64,000 nucleotides of DNA from Malania oleifera. Its lineage: Eukaryota; Streptophyta; Magnoliopsida; Santalales; Ximeniaceae. The translations under genes were made by a program, and so were the position numbers. Below are positions 22,111 through 33,884 of the stretch, piece by piece (within the stretch, counting starts at the first letter, position 1; each line of letters starts with the position of its first letter). The DNA is taken from NCBI RefSeq assembly GCF_029873635.1, contig NC_080418.1:13433562-13497561 (forward strand). Reading direction: 5' to 3'. The notes below the pieces were generated by a model that saw only the letters and a list, made by a program, of their open reading frames with translations, had not been told where the DNA came from and did not search any database.

Positions 22111-22922
22111 TTCCCCTGTTATTGACATTAAACATGAATTGCTTCTTGACAAGGGATGCGGACAATATGATTGAATGATGCTACATGATGCATGTTGCTA
22201 CTTATGGTGCCAAAATACAAGGATAGGTATGCATGTTGCATGACATGATGCGTTTGCATTTCTATTTTCTTTTTTTATGCAATGCATGAAATGCATGGTG
22301 ATGCATGAACTTTCTTTATTTCCAACGCGCCTCTAATCAACAACCCAATCTCTGATCTTGGGCGTACTTTTAACACGAGAACTGCCCCAGTTTCATTCAT
22401 CTATTCACTGGTCATGACCCTGTTTTCAACTTCTATTTTGTCATGAAAGCTCCCGAATTTGCTCTAATGGAACTCGAAAACTGCCCCAGTTTCGGTCATC
22501 GCACATTGATCTTGGTTATGTTTTCATCTTGTGCTTTGATATGAAGGCATCTGTTGACCTTATAGGTCACACCCGATTTTGATAATAACAAATACTCAAG
22601 TATTTGATGGCTCTCAAGTATATGTGCAGGTTTATATTAGCGGATCAAGTAATGGCACATGAAAGCAAAGCATGAAGACCTTGAAGACAATTTTTATGAT
22701 TGTAATTCATTTTATGTAATGAGGGTTTGTAATAGTAATTAGGAGAATAGGTCTGTAATAAATATCTACATATTGTGCATATATGATATATGGTAAGTTC
22801 AGTAAAACCTTAGTGAGACTTTAGGTCCCAACACTTATGCACAATTAAGTCCCCATTCACATTCACAATCAAGGGATCAACTTGAAATGAAATTGAATAG
22901 AATAGGCAATATTTGTAAGAGG

Positions 22923-23268
22923 TCGGGCGACCGAACCCCAGGTGTTCAAAACACCTTGGTCGCCCGAACAGCTGAGAAGTTAGTGGTTTGACCTGACTTC
23001 GGGTGACCGAATCAGAAATGAACTTACCGTCCACGGGCGACTGAACCCTTTAAAAGGAAACTTTTTTACCAACTCGGGCCATCGAAGATTTTAGTTCAAA
23101 ATAGGCCTCGGGTGACCAAACACTTAAGTTCGGTTAACCGAACTTAACTTCAGGCACCCGAAACTTTTGTTCAGCCAACCAAACCGAGACTCGGGCTACC
23201 GAACCTTTTAAAATGTCTTTTAGAATTGAGTCTATTCGGACGACCGAACCAAAGTTCATCCACTCGAA
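22923..23268. promoter_or_regulatory. Motif array (TTCGG-NNNN-CCGAA type) in copia-type LTR
   Basis: About 12 copies of a 14-bp imperfect palindrome of the form TTCGGgyGACCGAA occur in this 345-bp zone, for example 'ttcgggtgaccgaa' (22998), 'ttcggttaaccgaa' (23129) and 'ttcggacgaccgaa' (23235). Neighbouring starts are mostly 20-22 bp apart (23129, 23149, 23170, 23190; 23235, 23255) or 34-45 bp apart further upstream. The TATA box lies about 115 bp downstream. Function unknown. Confidence 0.75.
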
Positions 23269-24581
23269 TCATCTCAAGTTACTTAATATTTTATTGTGGT
23301 TAAAAGGGTTAATTTCTCTAAATTAATTTAAAACAAATCTAATAATGCCCTACATGTCCTAAACAGTCATAATTTGGCCTTGGTCTATATATATGAGCTC
23401 ATTTGTGAGGATTAGCAATTAATTAGAAAAAATCATTAACAAAAATACTCTCTATTTTCAAAATCCCATTTTGCTCAAATACTCTCATTCCTTCATTCCC
23501 TTGATACATTTTAGTATTGTGAGAGTATATTGATTGTGTTAGTGCTTGTTAAATATTACTAATACTCCCATTGCCTTGATTGTTTATTGATATTGATCTT
23601 GGGGGAGTTTAGTTAAGTTTATCCCACAGATTTGAACATTATAAATCTTGTGTTGGGAGAAACTAACAAGCTTAAGGATCTTTACATTGTCATTGCAAGA
23701 TTCCTATAGCTTTGATTTTCTTGTGCAAAATATTTTTCTACAAGCTACAATATTTTCAAACTACTCATGTGTTCATTTCATTAAAGGAAATCTTTTAAGT
23801 TAGTTTGAATATCTTATTAGCATCTTTGAAACCCTGATTTGTTATTGAAATTTGATATAACTTGTTTCAAAGATATACCTTGTTTAGAACACTCTTGAAC
23901 ATTCTTGTGATCACATCTTGTTGAGTGTTGTTTGCACAAATATTCACATCACTGGGCTTACATTGTCACGCCCCGAACCCTGAAATGGGACCTAGGGGTG
24001 AATTAAGTAACCTAACCTGTCTCTGTATCAATATAAACATACATGATACCATATACAAGAGGGTCCGACCCCATGGGGTAACGGATGCCCTATATACATA
24101 CATACAATACGTGTCCATACTCATCAATATACGCAGTGAAATACGGTCTTTCTTTACATCAAATTGTACCATACCAGAATCTATACCATATAGGGTTAAA
24201 CATACCTACAAATACTATACATACCACGGGTGTCTACAAAATCTATCAGGACAACCCGGTTACAAAATTCATACCTATCAGGTACTAACAATAGCTAAAC
24301 ACACCCCTCGCTTCTGGATGCTAGGATGCTAGTTTCGGCTACCCAAAAGACTTGAAAAACATTTGTATATATATTCGGGGTGAGACACCTCTTAGTAAGG
24401 GAGGAAATGGGTTATATCAGTGTGTGGCATACCAGTATCATTTTCATACTTCATAACACATACATACGATACAGTTTGAAACACATACGTACAGTTTCAA
24501 AACAAGTTCCATACATTCCCATACAATTCCATACAGTTCCAGTATTTTCACAAAACCAATCCAGTTCATATGATACTCAAA

Positions 24582-24612
<31 letters not shown>

Positions 24613-24902
24613 GGTCAGTATCGTCACACAACTCACAACTGCACAAGTCACCTAGTCTCACAGCGGTTACGTTCCAACACATTAAACTACGAAGGTTTCC
24701 AACTCAGGCCCAATAGTGAATCCATTGCTACACATGCAACTACACAAGGTCACCTGGTCTAACCCCGATTACATTACCATGTGCAAACTACGCTACGTCA
24801 ACCTAGGCCCACTGTGGTCCGTTGCTACATTCGGTGACCAACCGAATCATACTGGTGATATTTCGCACCCCGGATATAGAGCCGGCCACTCTTGCCCACA
24901 GT

Positions 24903-25010
24903 AGTTAACCATTACAGGGCACAACGTACGGTAGTTAGCCGCCACTAGCCGTTACGGTGTACGGTAGTTAGTCGCCCCTAGCCGTTACGGCGTACGATAG
25001 TTAGCAGCCC
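24903..25010. repeat. 33-bp tandem repeat in Tekay LTR
   Basis: Units of the form 'gtagttagccgcc' plus 'ctagccgttacggcgtacg' recur three to four times with substitutions. The 5' LTR carries the same zone (32244-32350) with a small deletion in one unit. It lies in the same general LTR region as the 'gcgcgaggccgt' repeat of the related LTRs. Confidence 0.8.
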
Positions 25011-25813
25011 CTAGCCATTTTTCACAAAACCTGGAATCACTTTGGAACTCACGTCCCTATACATTTCAGCGTACGGTAATAAGCCGCCACATAGCTGTTT
25101 TTCACAAATATCTGGAACAACATACAAATATACACACATACCACACTTATTTGGTTTATGGCAAATCATATCGTTTACAATTTCAAGTATACAGTTTATG
25201 CAAATATGGATTACGGTCACCTCAATAATACAGTGTAAATAACATAAACGGTTTTCCAATCAAATAAGAGATGATACCCGAAATCCCCAATTTTCCTAAA
25301 AACTGCAACCCGAAAATCCCGTGTTTTCACCCGATAGATTTCCCCAAATAAGTAGTCAAAACATACATACGATCGTAGCCTATAGGCCTACCGATCCTGA
25401 TTTCGAAGATGAACTGATATAAACAGAATCCCCTTACCTCAACTTGAAACTAAACCACGAACTCTACGGCCCTCAAAACTACGAACCGAGACTCCGAAAT
25501 CTACAAATCACAATACTAAACATGCTTACGATCCATACTACTATACATATACAAAATCAGAAATGAAAACCGAACCTTATCTCGATTTTGGCCTGAAACC
25601 CAAAAACGCTCGAACCGAGATTCCGATCCACAGAAGTTGTAGAGAATCCCTCCACGATCCTCGTGGTAACCTCAGATTTCCAATTCTATCAACGACCGGC
25701 AAGGAAATCTAGAGAGAGAGAGTAGAGAGAGTTTAGAGAGAGAGAGAGAGAGAGAGAGACTTAGTGAAGAAGAAACCAAATATCCCCTTTTTAAGCCTTT
25801 GACCCGCCCGGTT

Positions 25814-25983
25814 TTCGTCGACGAAAAGTACCTTCGTTGACGAAAAATCAAGAATTTCGTCGTGGATGTCAGTAGCCTTTGCGACGAAGTCTGATATTTA
25901 GAATTTTCCACACCTCTCGGCTTCTCTTCTTCGATGAACCTCTGAATTTCGTCGACAAAAAGTCTACTGCCTTCGTCGACGAA
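25814..25983. promoter_or_regulatory. Palindrome array in the 3' LTR
   Basis: Motif copies start near 25814, 25833, 25856, 25877, 25927, 25948 and 25972 (spacings 19, 23, 21, 50, 21, 24). Two are exact TTCGTCGACGAA. On the minus strand they lie 40-210 bp inside the LTR start, in U3. The final unit present in the other LTR is missing. Confidence 0.8.
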
Positions 25984-26021
25984 ATCTGCAGAAATCTCTT
26001 TATATTTTTCGAGTTCTTACA

Positions 26022-26035
26022 ATCTCCCCTCCTTA
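26022..26035 (-). other. Polypurine tract of the Tekay element
   Basis: On the minus strand AAGGAGGGGAGAT lies directly before the 3' LTR start (TGTAAG). It is the expected primer for plus-strand DNA synthesis and is intact here. The 'aaatttcgaggatgaaattt' context just upstream is typical of this chromovirus group. Confidence 0.9.
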
Positions 26036-26164
26036 CAAAAATTTCATCCTCGAAATTTGAAATCTCTCATTACAACACATTCATACTACTACATACATAC
26101 TCACTCTAAAGCGAAACCAAACTGTCATGACAGACACATAAGTACCAAGCTGTAAATTACATAC

Positions 26165-26380
26165 ATACTGATACCAAGCAGTCACCATCCATACATACAT
26201 TCTCTAGAGGACACAATGGCCATTTATACGCAGCCCCGTTACAATACGTACATACACACTCTAGAGAATACGGCGGCCATGATACCCAGCTGTTACGATA
26301 CATACATACTCTACGAATACGGCGGCCATTTATACGCAGCCCCGTTACAATACATATATACATTCCCTCACTTATGGTGG
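26165..26380. repeat. 53-bp tandem repeat in Tekay 3' untranslated region
   Basis: The word 'ggccatttatacgcagcccc' recurs at 26218 and 26324 (offset 106 bp), with a diverged unit ('ggccatgatacccagctgtt') midway. 'ctctagagaatac' linkers and 'catacatac' words lie between them. It sits between the chromodomain and the purine tract and is non-coding. Confidence 0.75.
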
Positions 26381-26529
26381 AGGAAAATACCGTGGTCACA
26401 TACATACACGGGCTCAGGAGCTCACAATACTACAGGACTCTCCCTGATACTAACCACTGAATACAATACGATGATAGAGGATTACATACATACATACTCA
26501 TACTACCCTGCTATCAAAATACTACTCAT

Positions 26530-26908
26530 ACAGCTGTGGATACTTCCGGCGTATCTCCATTTCTAGTTCCCAAGAAGCCTCCTCTACCTCGTGGTTTCGC
26601 CACAATACCTTCACTAATGGTATCTCTTTGGTACGGAGCTTCTAAACTTTACGATCCAGAACTTGAATAGGTATCTCCTCATATGCTAAAGTATCCCCAA
26701 TTTCCAACTCATCGTAACTGATAACATGAGATGGATCCAACACGTACCTTCTCAGCATAGATATGTGAAACACATCGTGGACCCTCGAAAGTGCTGGAGG
26801 TAATGCTACTCTATAGGCTACAGGACCCACTCTCTCAAGTACCTCGATTGGTCCAATATACCTCGGGCTCAACTTGCCCTTCCTGCTGAATCTCATCACT
26901 CCCTTCAT
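26530..26908 (-). pseudogene. Tekay integrase tail and chromodomain
   Basis: The frame opens [20 protein letters not shown], the conserved chromovirus integrase tail (usually KLSPRFIGPFEIL). It continues through [13 protein letters not shown], then [12 protein letters not shown]. One TAG stop at about 26642 follows. Beyond the stop the same frame reads KLRTKEIPLVKVLWRNHEVEEASWELEMEIRRKYPQL in two halves, with the aromatic and acidic residues of the Tekay-type chromodomain. The domain is thought to steer integration to marked chromatin; here it is cut off by the stop (probably CAG to TAG). Confidence 0.85.
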
Positions 26909-26917
26909 CAGAGCGAT

Positions 26918-27949
26918 TCACAGAAATACCTTACCTCCCACTTCGAACTCTAACTCCCGGTGGCGAACATCCGCATAACTCTTCTGCCGACTCTGAGCTG
27001 ATCTAATCCTCTCCCGGATCAAACCCACCTTCTCAAATGCCTGCTGCACAAGTTCAGGTCCTAAAACCTGACGTTCACCCACCTCATCCCAATACAAAGG
27101 AGACCGACACCTTCGACCATACAAAGCCTCAAACGGTGCCATCCCCATACTAGCCTGGAAGCTGTTGTTATAGGCAAACTCCACTAGTGGCAGAAACTGA
27201 ATCCAACTACCATCGAAGTCTAATACACAAGCCCGTAACATATCCTCCAAGATCTGTATCGTCCTCTCCGACTGTCCATCAGTCTGGGGGTGGAACACTG
27301 TACTGAAAGTAAGCTTCATCCCCAATGACTCCTGCAAGCTCTTCCAAAATTGAGAAGTAAACCTCGCATCCCGATCTAAAACAATGGACACCGGAACTCC
27401 ATGCATTCTCACAATCTCATGCACATACAACTCTGCTAGCCTACTCAAAGAGTAGTTAACCTTCATCGGTATGAAGTGAGCAGATTTTGTCAACCTGTCC
27501 ACAATTACCCAAATAGCATTCTGCCTGTGAAGCGCTGTCGGTAATCCGGTAACAAAGTCCATGGAAATATGTTCCCATTTCCATACTAGAATAGGCAAAG
27601 GCTGCAACGGCCCTACCGGCCTCTGATGTTCAGCTTTCACCTGCTGACACGTCAGACACTGCTCCACAAACCGAGCAATATCCCTCTTCATACCACTCCA
27701 CCAGAAGGACTTGCACAAATCCCGATACATCTTTGTACTACCCGGATGTATCGTATACAAAAAACGATGCGCTTCCTCCAGAATCATCCTTCTAATCTCA
27801 TCGTCACTTGGAACACATAACTTGGTCCCAAACTTCAACACACCTATATCAGAGATGTTAAAATCCGCAGCCAAACCCTGCCGTACTTTCGCCTCAATCT
27901 CTGCTAACTCTCCATCACTGGCCTGCGCAGCTTTAATACGCTCAAACAA
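26918..27949 (-). pseudogene. Tekay integrase (343-residue open frame)
   Basis: The HHCC zinc region is EEAHRFLYTIHPG...KSFWWSGMKRDI...CLTCQQVK (residues about 78-125). The catalytic core has MDFVTGLP, VDRLTKSAHFIP, DRDARFTSQFW and the HPQTDGQSERTIQ-to-EDMLR stretch, giving the D, D and E of the DDE triad. A GMAPFEALYGRRCRSPL block follows. The frame is open for 1032 bp, the best-preserved part of the element. Upstream it is separated from RNase H by a stop at about 27955, and downstream from the tail by a stop near 26915, so no full polyprotein can be made. Confidence 0.9.
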
Positions 27950-27955
27950 AGTCGG

Positions 27956-28490
27956 TTAGATTACCAAGCTGGCAATGAAAGCCTGATGATCACCAGACAT
28001 CAACTCTACGCTAAGGCTTTCCAAATCTCGTATGATATGATGCTGAGCTACAACTGTAGATACTGCTGCATGTTCTGACTTCCAACTCAACGCATCTACT
28101 ACCACATTAGCCTTTCCTGGGTGATAGCTGATCGTACAATCGTAGTCCTTAATCAATTCTAGCCTCCGCCTTTGCCTCATATTCTGCTCTTTCTACATGA
28201 AGAAATACCTAAGGCTCTTATGATCAGTGAAGATCTCACACTGTACACCATACAGGTAGTGTCGCCGGATCTTTAAGGCATAAACAACAGCATCTAACTC
28301 TAAGTCATGTGTAGGGTAATTCTTCTCATACTCCTTAAGTTGCCGAGAAGCATAAGCTACCACCTTACCCTATTGCATAAGCACACATCCCAAACCTTTC
28401 AGAGACGCGTCACTATAAATCACAAAGTCCCCATCCCCCGAAGGAATGGTCAACATCGGAGCAGTAACCAGCCGGTGCTTCAACTCGAGA
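27956..28490 (-). pseudogene. Tekay RNase H
   Basis: In the same frame as the reverse transcriptase: LTIPSGDGDFVIYSDASLKGLGCVL split around the first catalytic aspartate, [27 protein letters not shown] (second acidic residue), [10 protein letters not shown] (third aspartate) and ELIKDYDCTISYHPGKANVVVDALS (final block, usually ADALS). Stops occur near 28493, 28370 and 28195. All catalytic residues are still readable. Non-functional because of the stops. Confidence 0.85.
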
Positions 28491-28495
28491 AAACA

Positions 28496-29487
28496 CTACT
28501 CGCAATTACTAGTCCAGTCATACCTCACCCCCTTCTTAGTCAACCGTGTCAGAGGTCCAGACAATTTAGAAAATCCCTCCACGAACCGACGATAGTAACC
28601 CGCCAGTCCGATAAAACTCCGAACCTCCTGCACACTCTTTGGTCTAGCCCAGTTGACCACAGCTTCAATCTTGCCAGGATCAACAGAGATACCGCCCTCA
28701 GACACCAAATGGCCTAAGAACGCGACTTGATTTAGCCAAAACTCACACTTCTTCAGCTTAGCGTATAGCTTCTTCTCTCGCAACCTCTGTAGCACTAACC
28801 TCAAATGGTACTCATGCTCTTCCAAACTCTTCGAATATACCAGAATGTCATCAATGAATACCACTACGAATCGATCTAGGTACTCATGGAAAACCCTGTT
28901 CATTAGATCCATGAACACTGTCGGCGCATTGGTCAACCCGAATGGCATAACCAAGAATTCATAGTGGCCATATCTGGTTCGAAAAGCAGTCTTTGCTACA
29001 TCCCCAGATCTAACCTTCACCTGATGATACCCTGACCGTAGGTCAATCTTCGAAAAGACCTGTGTTCCCTGCAGCTGGTCAAATAGATCATCTATACGAG
29101 GTAAAGGGTAACGGTTCTTCATTGTCACTTTGTTAATCTCACGGTAATCAATGCACATCCACATCGACTCGTCCTTCTTCTTTACAAATAGTACTGGAGC
29201 TCCCCAAGGCAAAACACTGGGTAGAATGAATCCCCTATCCAGCAATTCCTGCAACTGCTCCTTTAACTCCCAAAATTTTGCTCAAGCCATCTGGTATGGA
29301 GTTTAGAGATTGGTGCCTTGCCAGGCAGCAACTCAATCGCAAAATCCACCTCACAATCCGGAGGTAAATCGGGTAAATCATCTGGAAACACATCTAGGAA
29401 CTCGTTGACTACCCGAATGTCCTCGAGTCTCAACTCATTTCGCGGTGGTTCCTGCACACAAGGTAAGTACCCCTGACATCCGTCCAA
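28496..29487 (-). pseudogene. Tekay reverse transcriptase with upstream linker
   Basis: The linker (29487-29263) reads VVNEFLDVFPDDLPDLPPDCEV and IELLPGKAPISK, then is frameshifted near 29270. The reverse transcriptase frame (29254-28496) shows [57 protein letters not shown] and [10 protein letters not shown] (catalytic YxDD position is FIDD), then [11 protein letters not shown]. Domain length is as expected. One substitution from the usual consensus is ESMWMC (usually GSMRLC). Confidence 0.9.
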
Positions 29488-29520
29488 GAGTAACCTCCTC
29501 GCCTATAATGCCGATAAGAT

Positions 29521-30153
29521 CTATGGCGTCGGACGCACACACGATCCCAAAAACTCATACTCCTGTTTCCCAAGAGGTCTGAACACTACTACCCTCTTCC
29601 AACAGTCAATTACTGCATAACTGGAGAACAACCAATCCATTCCCAGTATGACGTCAAAACCTGACATGTCGTATACCACAAGGTTTGCTGGTAACAGTCT
29701 CTCCTGAATCACAACTGGGTAGTTTTCTAACATCTTACTACAAACCGATTCACTCCTAGTTAGCGTAATCACAGACAACAACTCATTCATCACACAAGTT
29801 TTTGCCTCGCACAATTTCACAAAACTAGCAGATATAAACGAATGGGTTGCCCCCGAATCAAATAAAACAACAGCTTTATTCAAAAGCAATAACATGGTAC
29901 CTGTCACCACGTTCCCAGCGTGTTCCGCATCTGCTGGAGTAAGCAAATATACTCTTGCCGGAGCCGTTGCCAGAGCCGTGGTTGCCTGATAATTTCCCCG
30001 AGGCACCTGATTACTCCCACGGTTCTGGCTTTGTGCAGGCATAATCCTTCTCTGTTCCGGACAATACTTCGCCATGTGGCCCGGCTGGCCACAGTTGAAG
30101 CAAACACCCCTATATGGCTGACACTCGCCTTCGTGCCATTTATGGCACTTCAC
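29521..30153 (-). pseudogene. Tekay gag end: zinc knuckle and aspartic protease
   Basis: A 210-residue open frame. The zinc knuckle CFNCGQPGHMAKYC (CX2CX4HX4C, about residues 18-31) is intact. The protease has VVLFDSGATHSFIS (active-site DSG) and the FDVILGMDWL hinge block. It is in a different frame from gag's first part, the same frame as the linker that follows, and ends in a stop at 29521. Confidence 0.9.
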
Positions 30154-30246
30154 GCACGGTGCGAAGGATGGATCCCCCTGAGAACTCAGCCACTCAGTGT
30201 TCTGCCGATACCCGAAACCATAGCTCTTCTTCTTCTTCCACGATCC

Positions 30247-30985
30247 CTACCGAGAACCACTCTGAGGACCAGAAGATACTGGCCTCTTCCCCTGTATCTG
30301 AACTACCTCATCTCCTCGAAGGTCGGTCTCAACTATGGTGGCTTTATCCACTAGAACAGAAAACTCACGGATCTGCAACATCCCCACAAGACGACGAATG
30401 TCTTTCCTCAGACCCTTCTCGAACCTCCGAGTCGTGCTCATTAGGAACTATGTATGGTGCAAATCGAGATAACTCGATGTATCTGGAAGCATATCTTTGC
30501 ATCGACAAAGTCCCCTACGTCAGGCCTGAAAACCCATCAGCCTTCACATTCCGAGTGGAGACCTGAAAGTATCTCTCGAAGAATACCTCCTTGAAGCGGC
30601 CCCACGTCATAGCAAATGAACCAGCTCTCTGCCTCTCAAGCAGACTCACCACTGTCCACCATCGCCCTGCCTCCCCAGCCAGCTGGAAGGTAGCGTACAA
30701 GACCTTCTGCTTCTCAGTGCAGTGGAGGACTCCCAAAATCCTCTCGGTCTTCTCAATCAAATCTTTCGCCACAATCGGATCCGGTCCTCCCGTAAATGTC
30801 AGAGGGTGCATGCGTGTGAACCTCTCAATGGTACACCCTGCATCAGTAGGAGAGCTCTCACGTCTCCTAACACTCCGCCCAATTTCTCGGATCACTTGTC
30901 TCGCCATACTACAAGACACAGAAGAAGACTCATCACTTGCTGTCTCCTTGGAGCCACTTTCCAAGTTATTATCCTTGGGCTCCAT
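30247..30985 (-). pseudogene. Tekay gag, frameshifted
   Basis: The start ATG is at 30985 (MEPKDNNLESG). Key motifs are FTRMHPLTFTGGPDPIVAKD, VLHCTEKQKVLYATFQLAGE, RWWTVVSLLERQR and RFKEVFFERYF, the retrotransposon gag domain. Near 30515 the frame closes. It resumes one base out of phase (30441-30247: ERRFEKGLRKDI-like block, then VDKATIVETDL), so there is a single frameshift between about 30515 and 30441, plus a stop near 30245. Upstream of the ATG an open stretch continues to 31039 but lacks gag similarity. Confidence 0.85.
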
Positions 30986-31294
30986 ACTGAAAACAGAATA
31001 GGATTCGGTTAGAATCCCTACAACACATACAGTTAACACAATGATCTATACTAATTGTGTTAACTACTTCCTGCCAGGTCCAGGTCTGTCCTATCACACC
31101 GACACGAAAGTCATCAATGATCTGCCCTGTTTTTACTGGAATCGTCATCTTAGGAAAAACATGGAATACCGTCGACAATTCCCGGTCTAGCAACCAAACA
31201 ACCCCAACCAATTCTACCCATATCCACATCCTATACCCTGGTATGTACACATCAATACTCCTAACCAAGTCTACAAGACCTAATAACTTGGTTA

Positions 31295-31307
31295 GCTCTG
31301 ATACCAA
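31295..31307 (-). other. Primer-binding site of the Tekay element
   Basis: On the minus strand TTGGTATCAGAGC begins two bases after the 5' LTR end (GTGACA). It is complementary to the 3' end of initiator tRNA-Met, as usual for this lineage. Confidence 0.9.
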
Positions 31308-31309
31308 GC

Positions 31310-33063
31310 TGTCACGCCCCGAATCCTGAAAAGGGACCTAGGGGTGAATTCAGTAACCTAACCTGTCTCTGTATCAATATAAACATACATGATACCATAT
31401 ACAAGAGGGTCCGACCCCATGGGGTAACGGATGCCCTATATACATACATACAATACGTGTCCATACTCATCAATATACGCAGCGAAATAAGGTCTTTCTT
31501 TACATCAAACTGTACCATACCAGAATCTATACCATACAGGGTTAAACATACCTACAAATACTATACATACCACGGGTGTCTACAAAATCCATCAGGACTA
31601 CCCGATTACAAAATTTGTACCTATCAGGTACTAACAGTAGCTAAACACACCCCCCGCTTCCGGATGCTAGGATGCTAGTTTCGACTACCCAAAGGACTTG
31701 AAAAACATTTGTATATATATTCGGGGTGAGACACCTCTCAGTAAGGGAGAAAACGGGTTATATCAATGTGTGGCATACTAGTGTCATTTTCATACTTCAT
31801 AACACATACATACGATACAGTTTGAAACACATACGAACAGTTTCAAAACAAGTTCCATACATTCCCATACAATTCCATACAGTTCCAGTATTTTCACAAA
31901 ACCATTCCAGTTCATACGATACTCAAATACATACATACATACATACATACATACAGTCAGTGTCGTCACACTACTCACAACTGCACAAGTAACCTAGTCT
32001 CACAGTGGTTACGTTCCAACACATTAAACTACAAAGGTTTCTGACTCAGGCCCAATAGTGAATCCATTGCTACACATGCAACTACACAAGGTCACCTGGT
32101 CTAACCCCGATTACGTTACCATGTGCAAACTACGCTGCTTCAACCTAGGCCCATTGTGGTCCGTTGCTACATTCGGTGACCAACCGAATCATACTGGTGA
32201 TATTTCGCACCCCGGATATAGAGTCGGCCACTCTTGCCCATGGTAGTTAACCGTTACAAGGCACAACGTACGGTAGTTAGCCCTAGCTGTTACAGTGTAC
32301 GGTAGTTACCCGCCCCTAGCCGTTACGGCGTATGGTAGTTAGCCGCCCCTAGCCATTTTTCACAAAACCTGGAATCACTTTGGAACTCACGTCCCTATAC
32401 ATTTCAGCGTACGGTAATAAGCCGCCACATAGCTGTTTTTCACAAATATCTGGAACAACATACAAACATACACACATACCACACTTATTTGGTTTATGGC
32501 AAATCATATCGTTTACAATTTCAAGTATATAGTTTATGCAAATATGGATTACGGTCACCTCAATAATACAGTGTAAATAACATAAACGGTTTTCCAATCA
32601 AATAAGAGATGATACCCGAAATCCCCAATTTTCCCGAAAACTATAACCCGAAAATCCCGTGTTTTCACCCGATAGATTTCCCCAAATAAGTAGTCAAAAC
32701 ATACATACGATCGTAGCTTACAGGCCTACCAAACCTAATTTCGAAGATGAATTGATATAAACAGAATCCCCTTACCTCAACCCGAAACCAAACCACGAAC
32801 TCTACGGCCCTCAAAACTATGAACTAAGACTCCGAAATCTACAAATCACAATACTAAACATGCTTACGATCCATACTACTATACATATACCGAATCAGAA
32901 ATGAAAACCGAACCTTACCTCGATTTTGGCCCAAAACACGAAAACGCTCGAAACGAGATTTCGATCCACAGAAGTTGTAGAGAATCCTTCCACGATCCTC
33001 GTGGTAACCTCAGATTTCCGATTCTATCAATGTCTGGCAAGGAAATCCAAAGAGAGAGAGTTT

Positions 33064-33094
<31 letters not shown>

Positions 33095-33371
33095 GTGAAG
33101 AAGAAACCAAATATCCCCTTTTTAAGCCTTTGACCCACCCGATTTTTGTCAATGAAAAGTACCTTCATCGACGAAAAATCAAGAATTTCGTCGCGGATGT
33201 CGGCAGCCTCATCGACGAAGTTTGATATTTAGAATTTTCCAGACCTGTCGGCTTCTCTTCATCGACGAACCTCTGAATTTCGTTGAGGAAAAGTCTACTG
33301 CCTTCGTCGATGAAATCTGGCTTCGTCAACGAAATCTGCAGAAATCCCTTTATATTTTTCGGGTTCTTACA
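31310..33371 (-). repeat. 5' LTR of the Tekay element
   Basis: 2062 bp; on the minus strand TGTAAGAACCCG to GGGGCGTGACA. The palindrome array occupies 33144-33333 with eight copies, one more than the 3' LTR: an extra 'cttcgtcaacgaaatctgg'-type unit at 33311-33333. A (GA)n tract lies at 33061-33090 and the 33-bp tandem zone at 32244-32350. Confidence 0.95.
33144..33333. promoter_or_regulatory. Palindrome array in the 5' LTR, eight units
   Basis: Units run from 'ttttgtcaatga' at 33144 to 'cttcgtcaacga' ending at 33333. The central gap of about 50 bp separates two groups of four. Comparison with the 3' LTR shows the same order except for one extra distal unit here. CG to CA/TG changes hit different copies in the two LTRs, showing independent decay since insertion. 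Confidence 0.8.
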
Positions 33372-33884
33372 TACATATTCTATACTATTGATGTGCATGT
33401 GATTGATTACATTTGGTACATATCTGCTTAATTGAAAAGCATAATCACTGTACCGGTCATATTGTGAAAATACTGTTGTATTCCAGACGTGGCCTGAGGG
33501 GGCGATAATCCAGCCTAGTAAGGATTGGTTGTAAAGGTTGAGGTTAGCCCTGTGCTAATTGACTTGGTTGTTTAGGTGCTGCTCCACCCGTTAAGTGAGC
33601 TTATAATGGTAATCCTTGTGCTTGTTAGTTAAGGCGGGGGCGTAGCTAGTTTGCCGAACCTCGATAACATTTTTAGGTGTCATCTTTATTTACAGCTTTC
33701 TCATGCATGCTTGGTTAATCTAATTGTGCAATTTAATTTATGTTGTATATTTAAATTGAATTAATTTATCTGCACTAGATTGACCTTAAGGTTGTGTAAT
33801 ACTGTTGTTAGGGGATTTACCTAAGGCATTAATTTCGAAAATACCAATTCACCCCCCCCTCTTGGGATTACGGTAAAACTAACA

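Larger units (their letters stand above)
23964..26021 (-). repeat. 3' LTR of the Tekay element
   Basis: The 2058-bp LTR on the minus strand starts TGTAAGAACTCG and ends GGGGCGTGACA. It includes a palindrome array, a GA/TC tract (25726-25759), a 33-bp tandem repeat (24903-25010) and (CATA)n (24580-24612). It lacks one 20-bp palindrome unit that is present in the 5' LTR. Confidence 0.95.
23964..33371 (-). mobile_element. Full-length Tekay-type chromovirus (Ty3/gypsy)
   Basis: The 9408-bp element has LTRs 23964-26021 and 31310-33371, and TACAT target duplications at 23959-23963 and 33372-33376. On the minus strand: primer site 31307-31295, gag, zinc knuckle, protease, reverse transcriptase, RNase H, integrase, chromodomain, purine tract 26035-26022. 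From reverse transcriptase to chromodomain the frame is continuous in phase but broken by stops. The first 190 bp of the two LTRs differ at about five positions, so the insertion is comparatively recent. Confidence 0.95.
22552..33884 (+). mobile_element. Copia-type solo LTR split by the Tekay insertion
   Basis: The left part (22552-23963) starts TGTTGACCTT; the right part (33377-33884) ends AACTAACA. GCATC (22547-22551) and ACATC (33885-33889) form an imperfect target duplication in the Ogre interior. Without the Tekay insert the LTR is about 1.92 kb. It has a TATA box (CTATATATATGAG, 23385-23397), a motif array before it and an end with a C-rich run and 'cttgggattac' like the LTRs at 587 and 45688, but its array motif is different. 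Confidence 0.75.
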
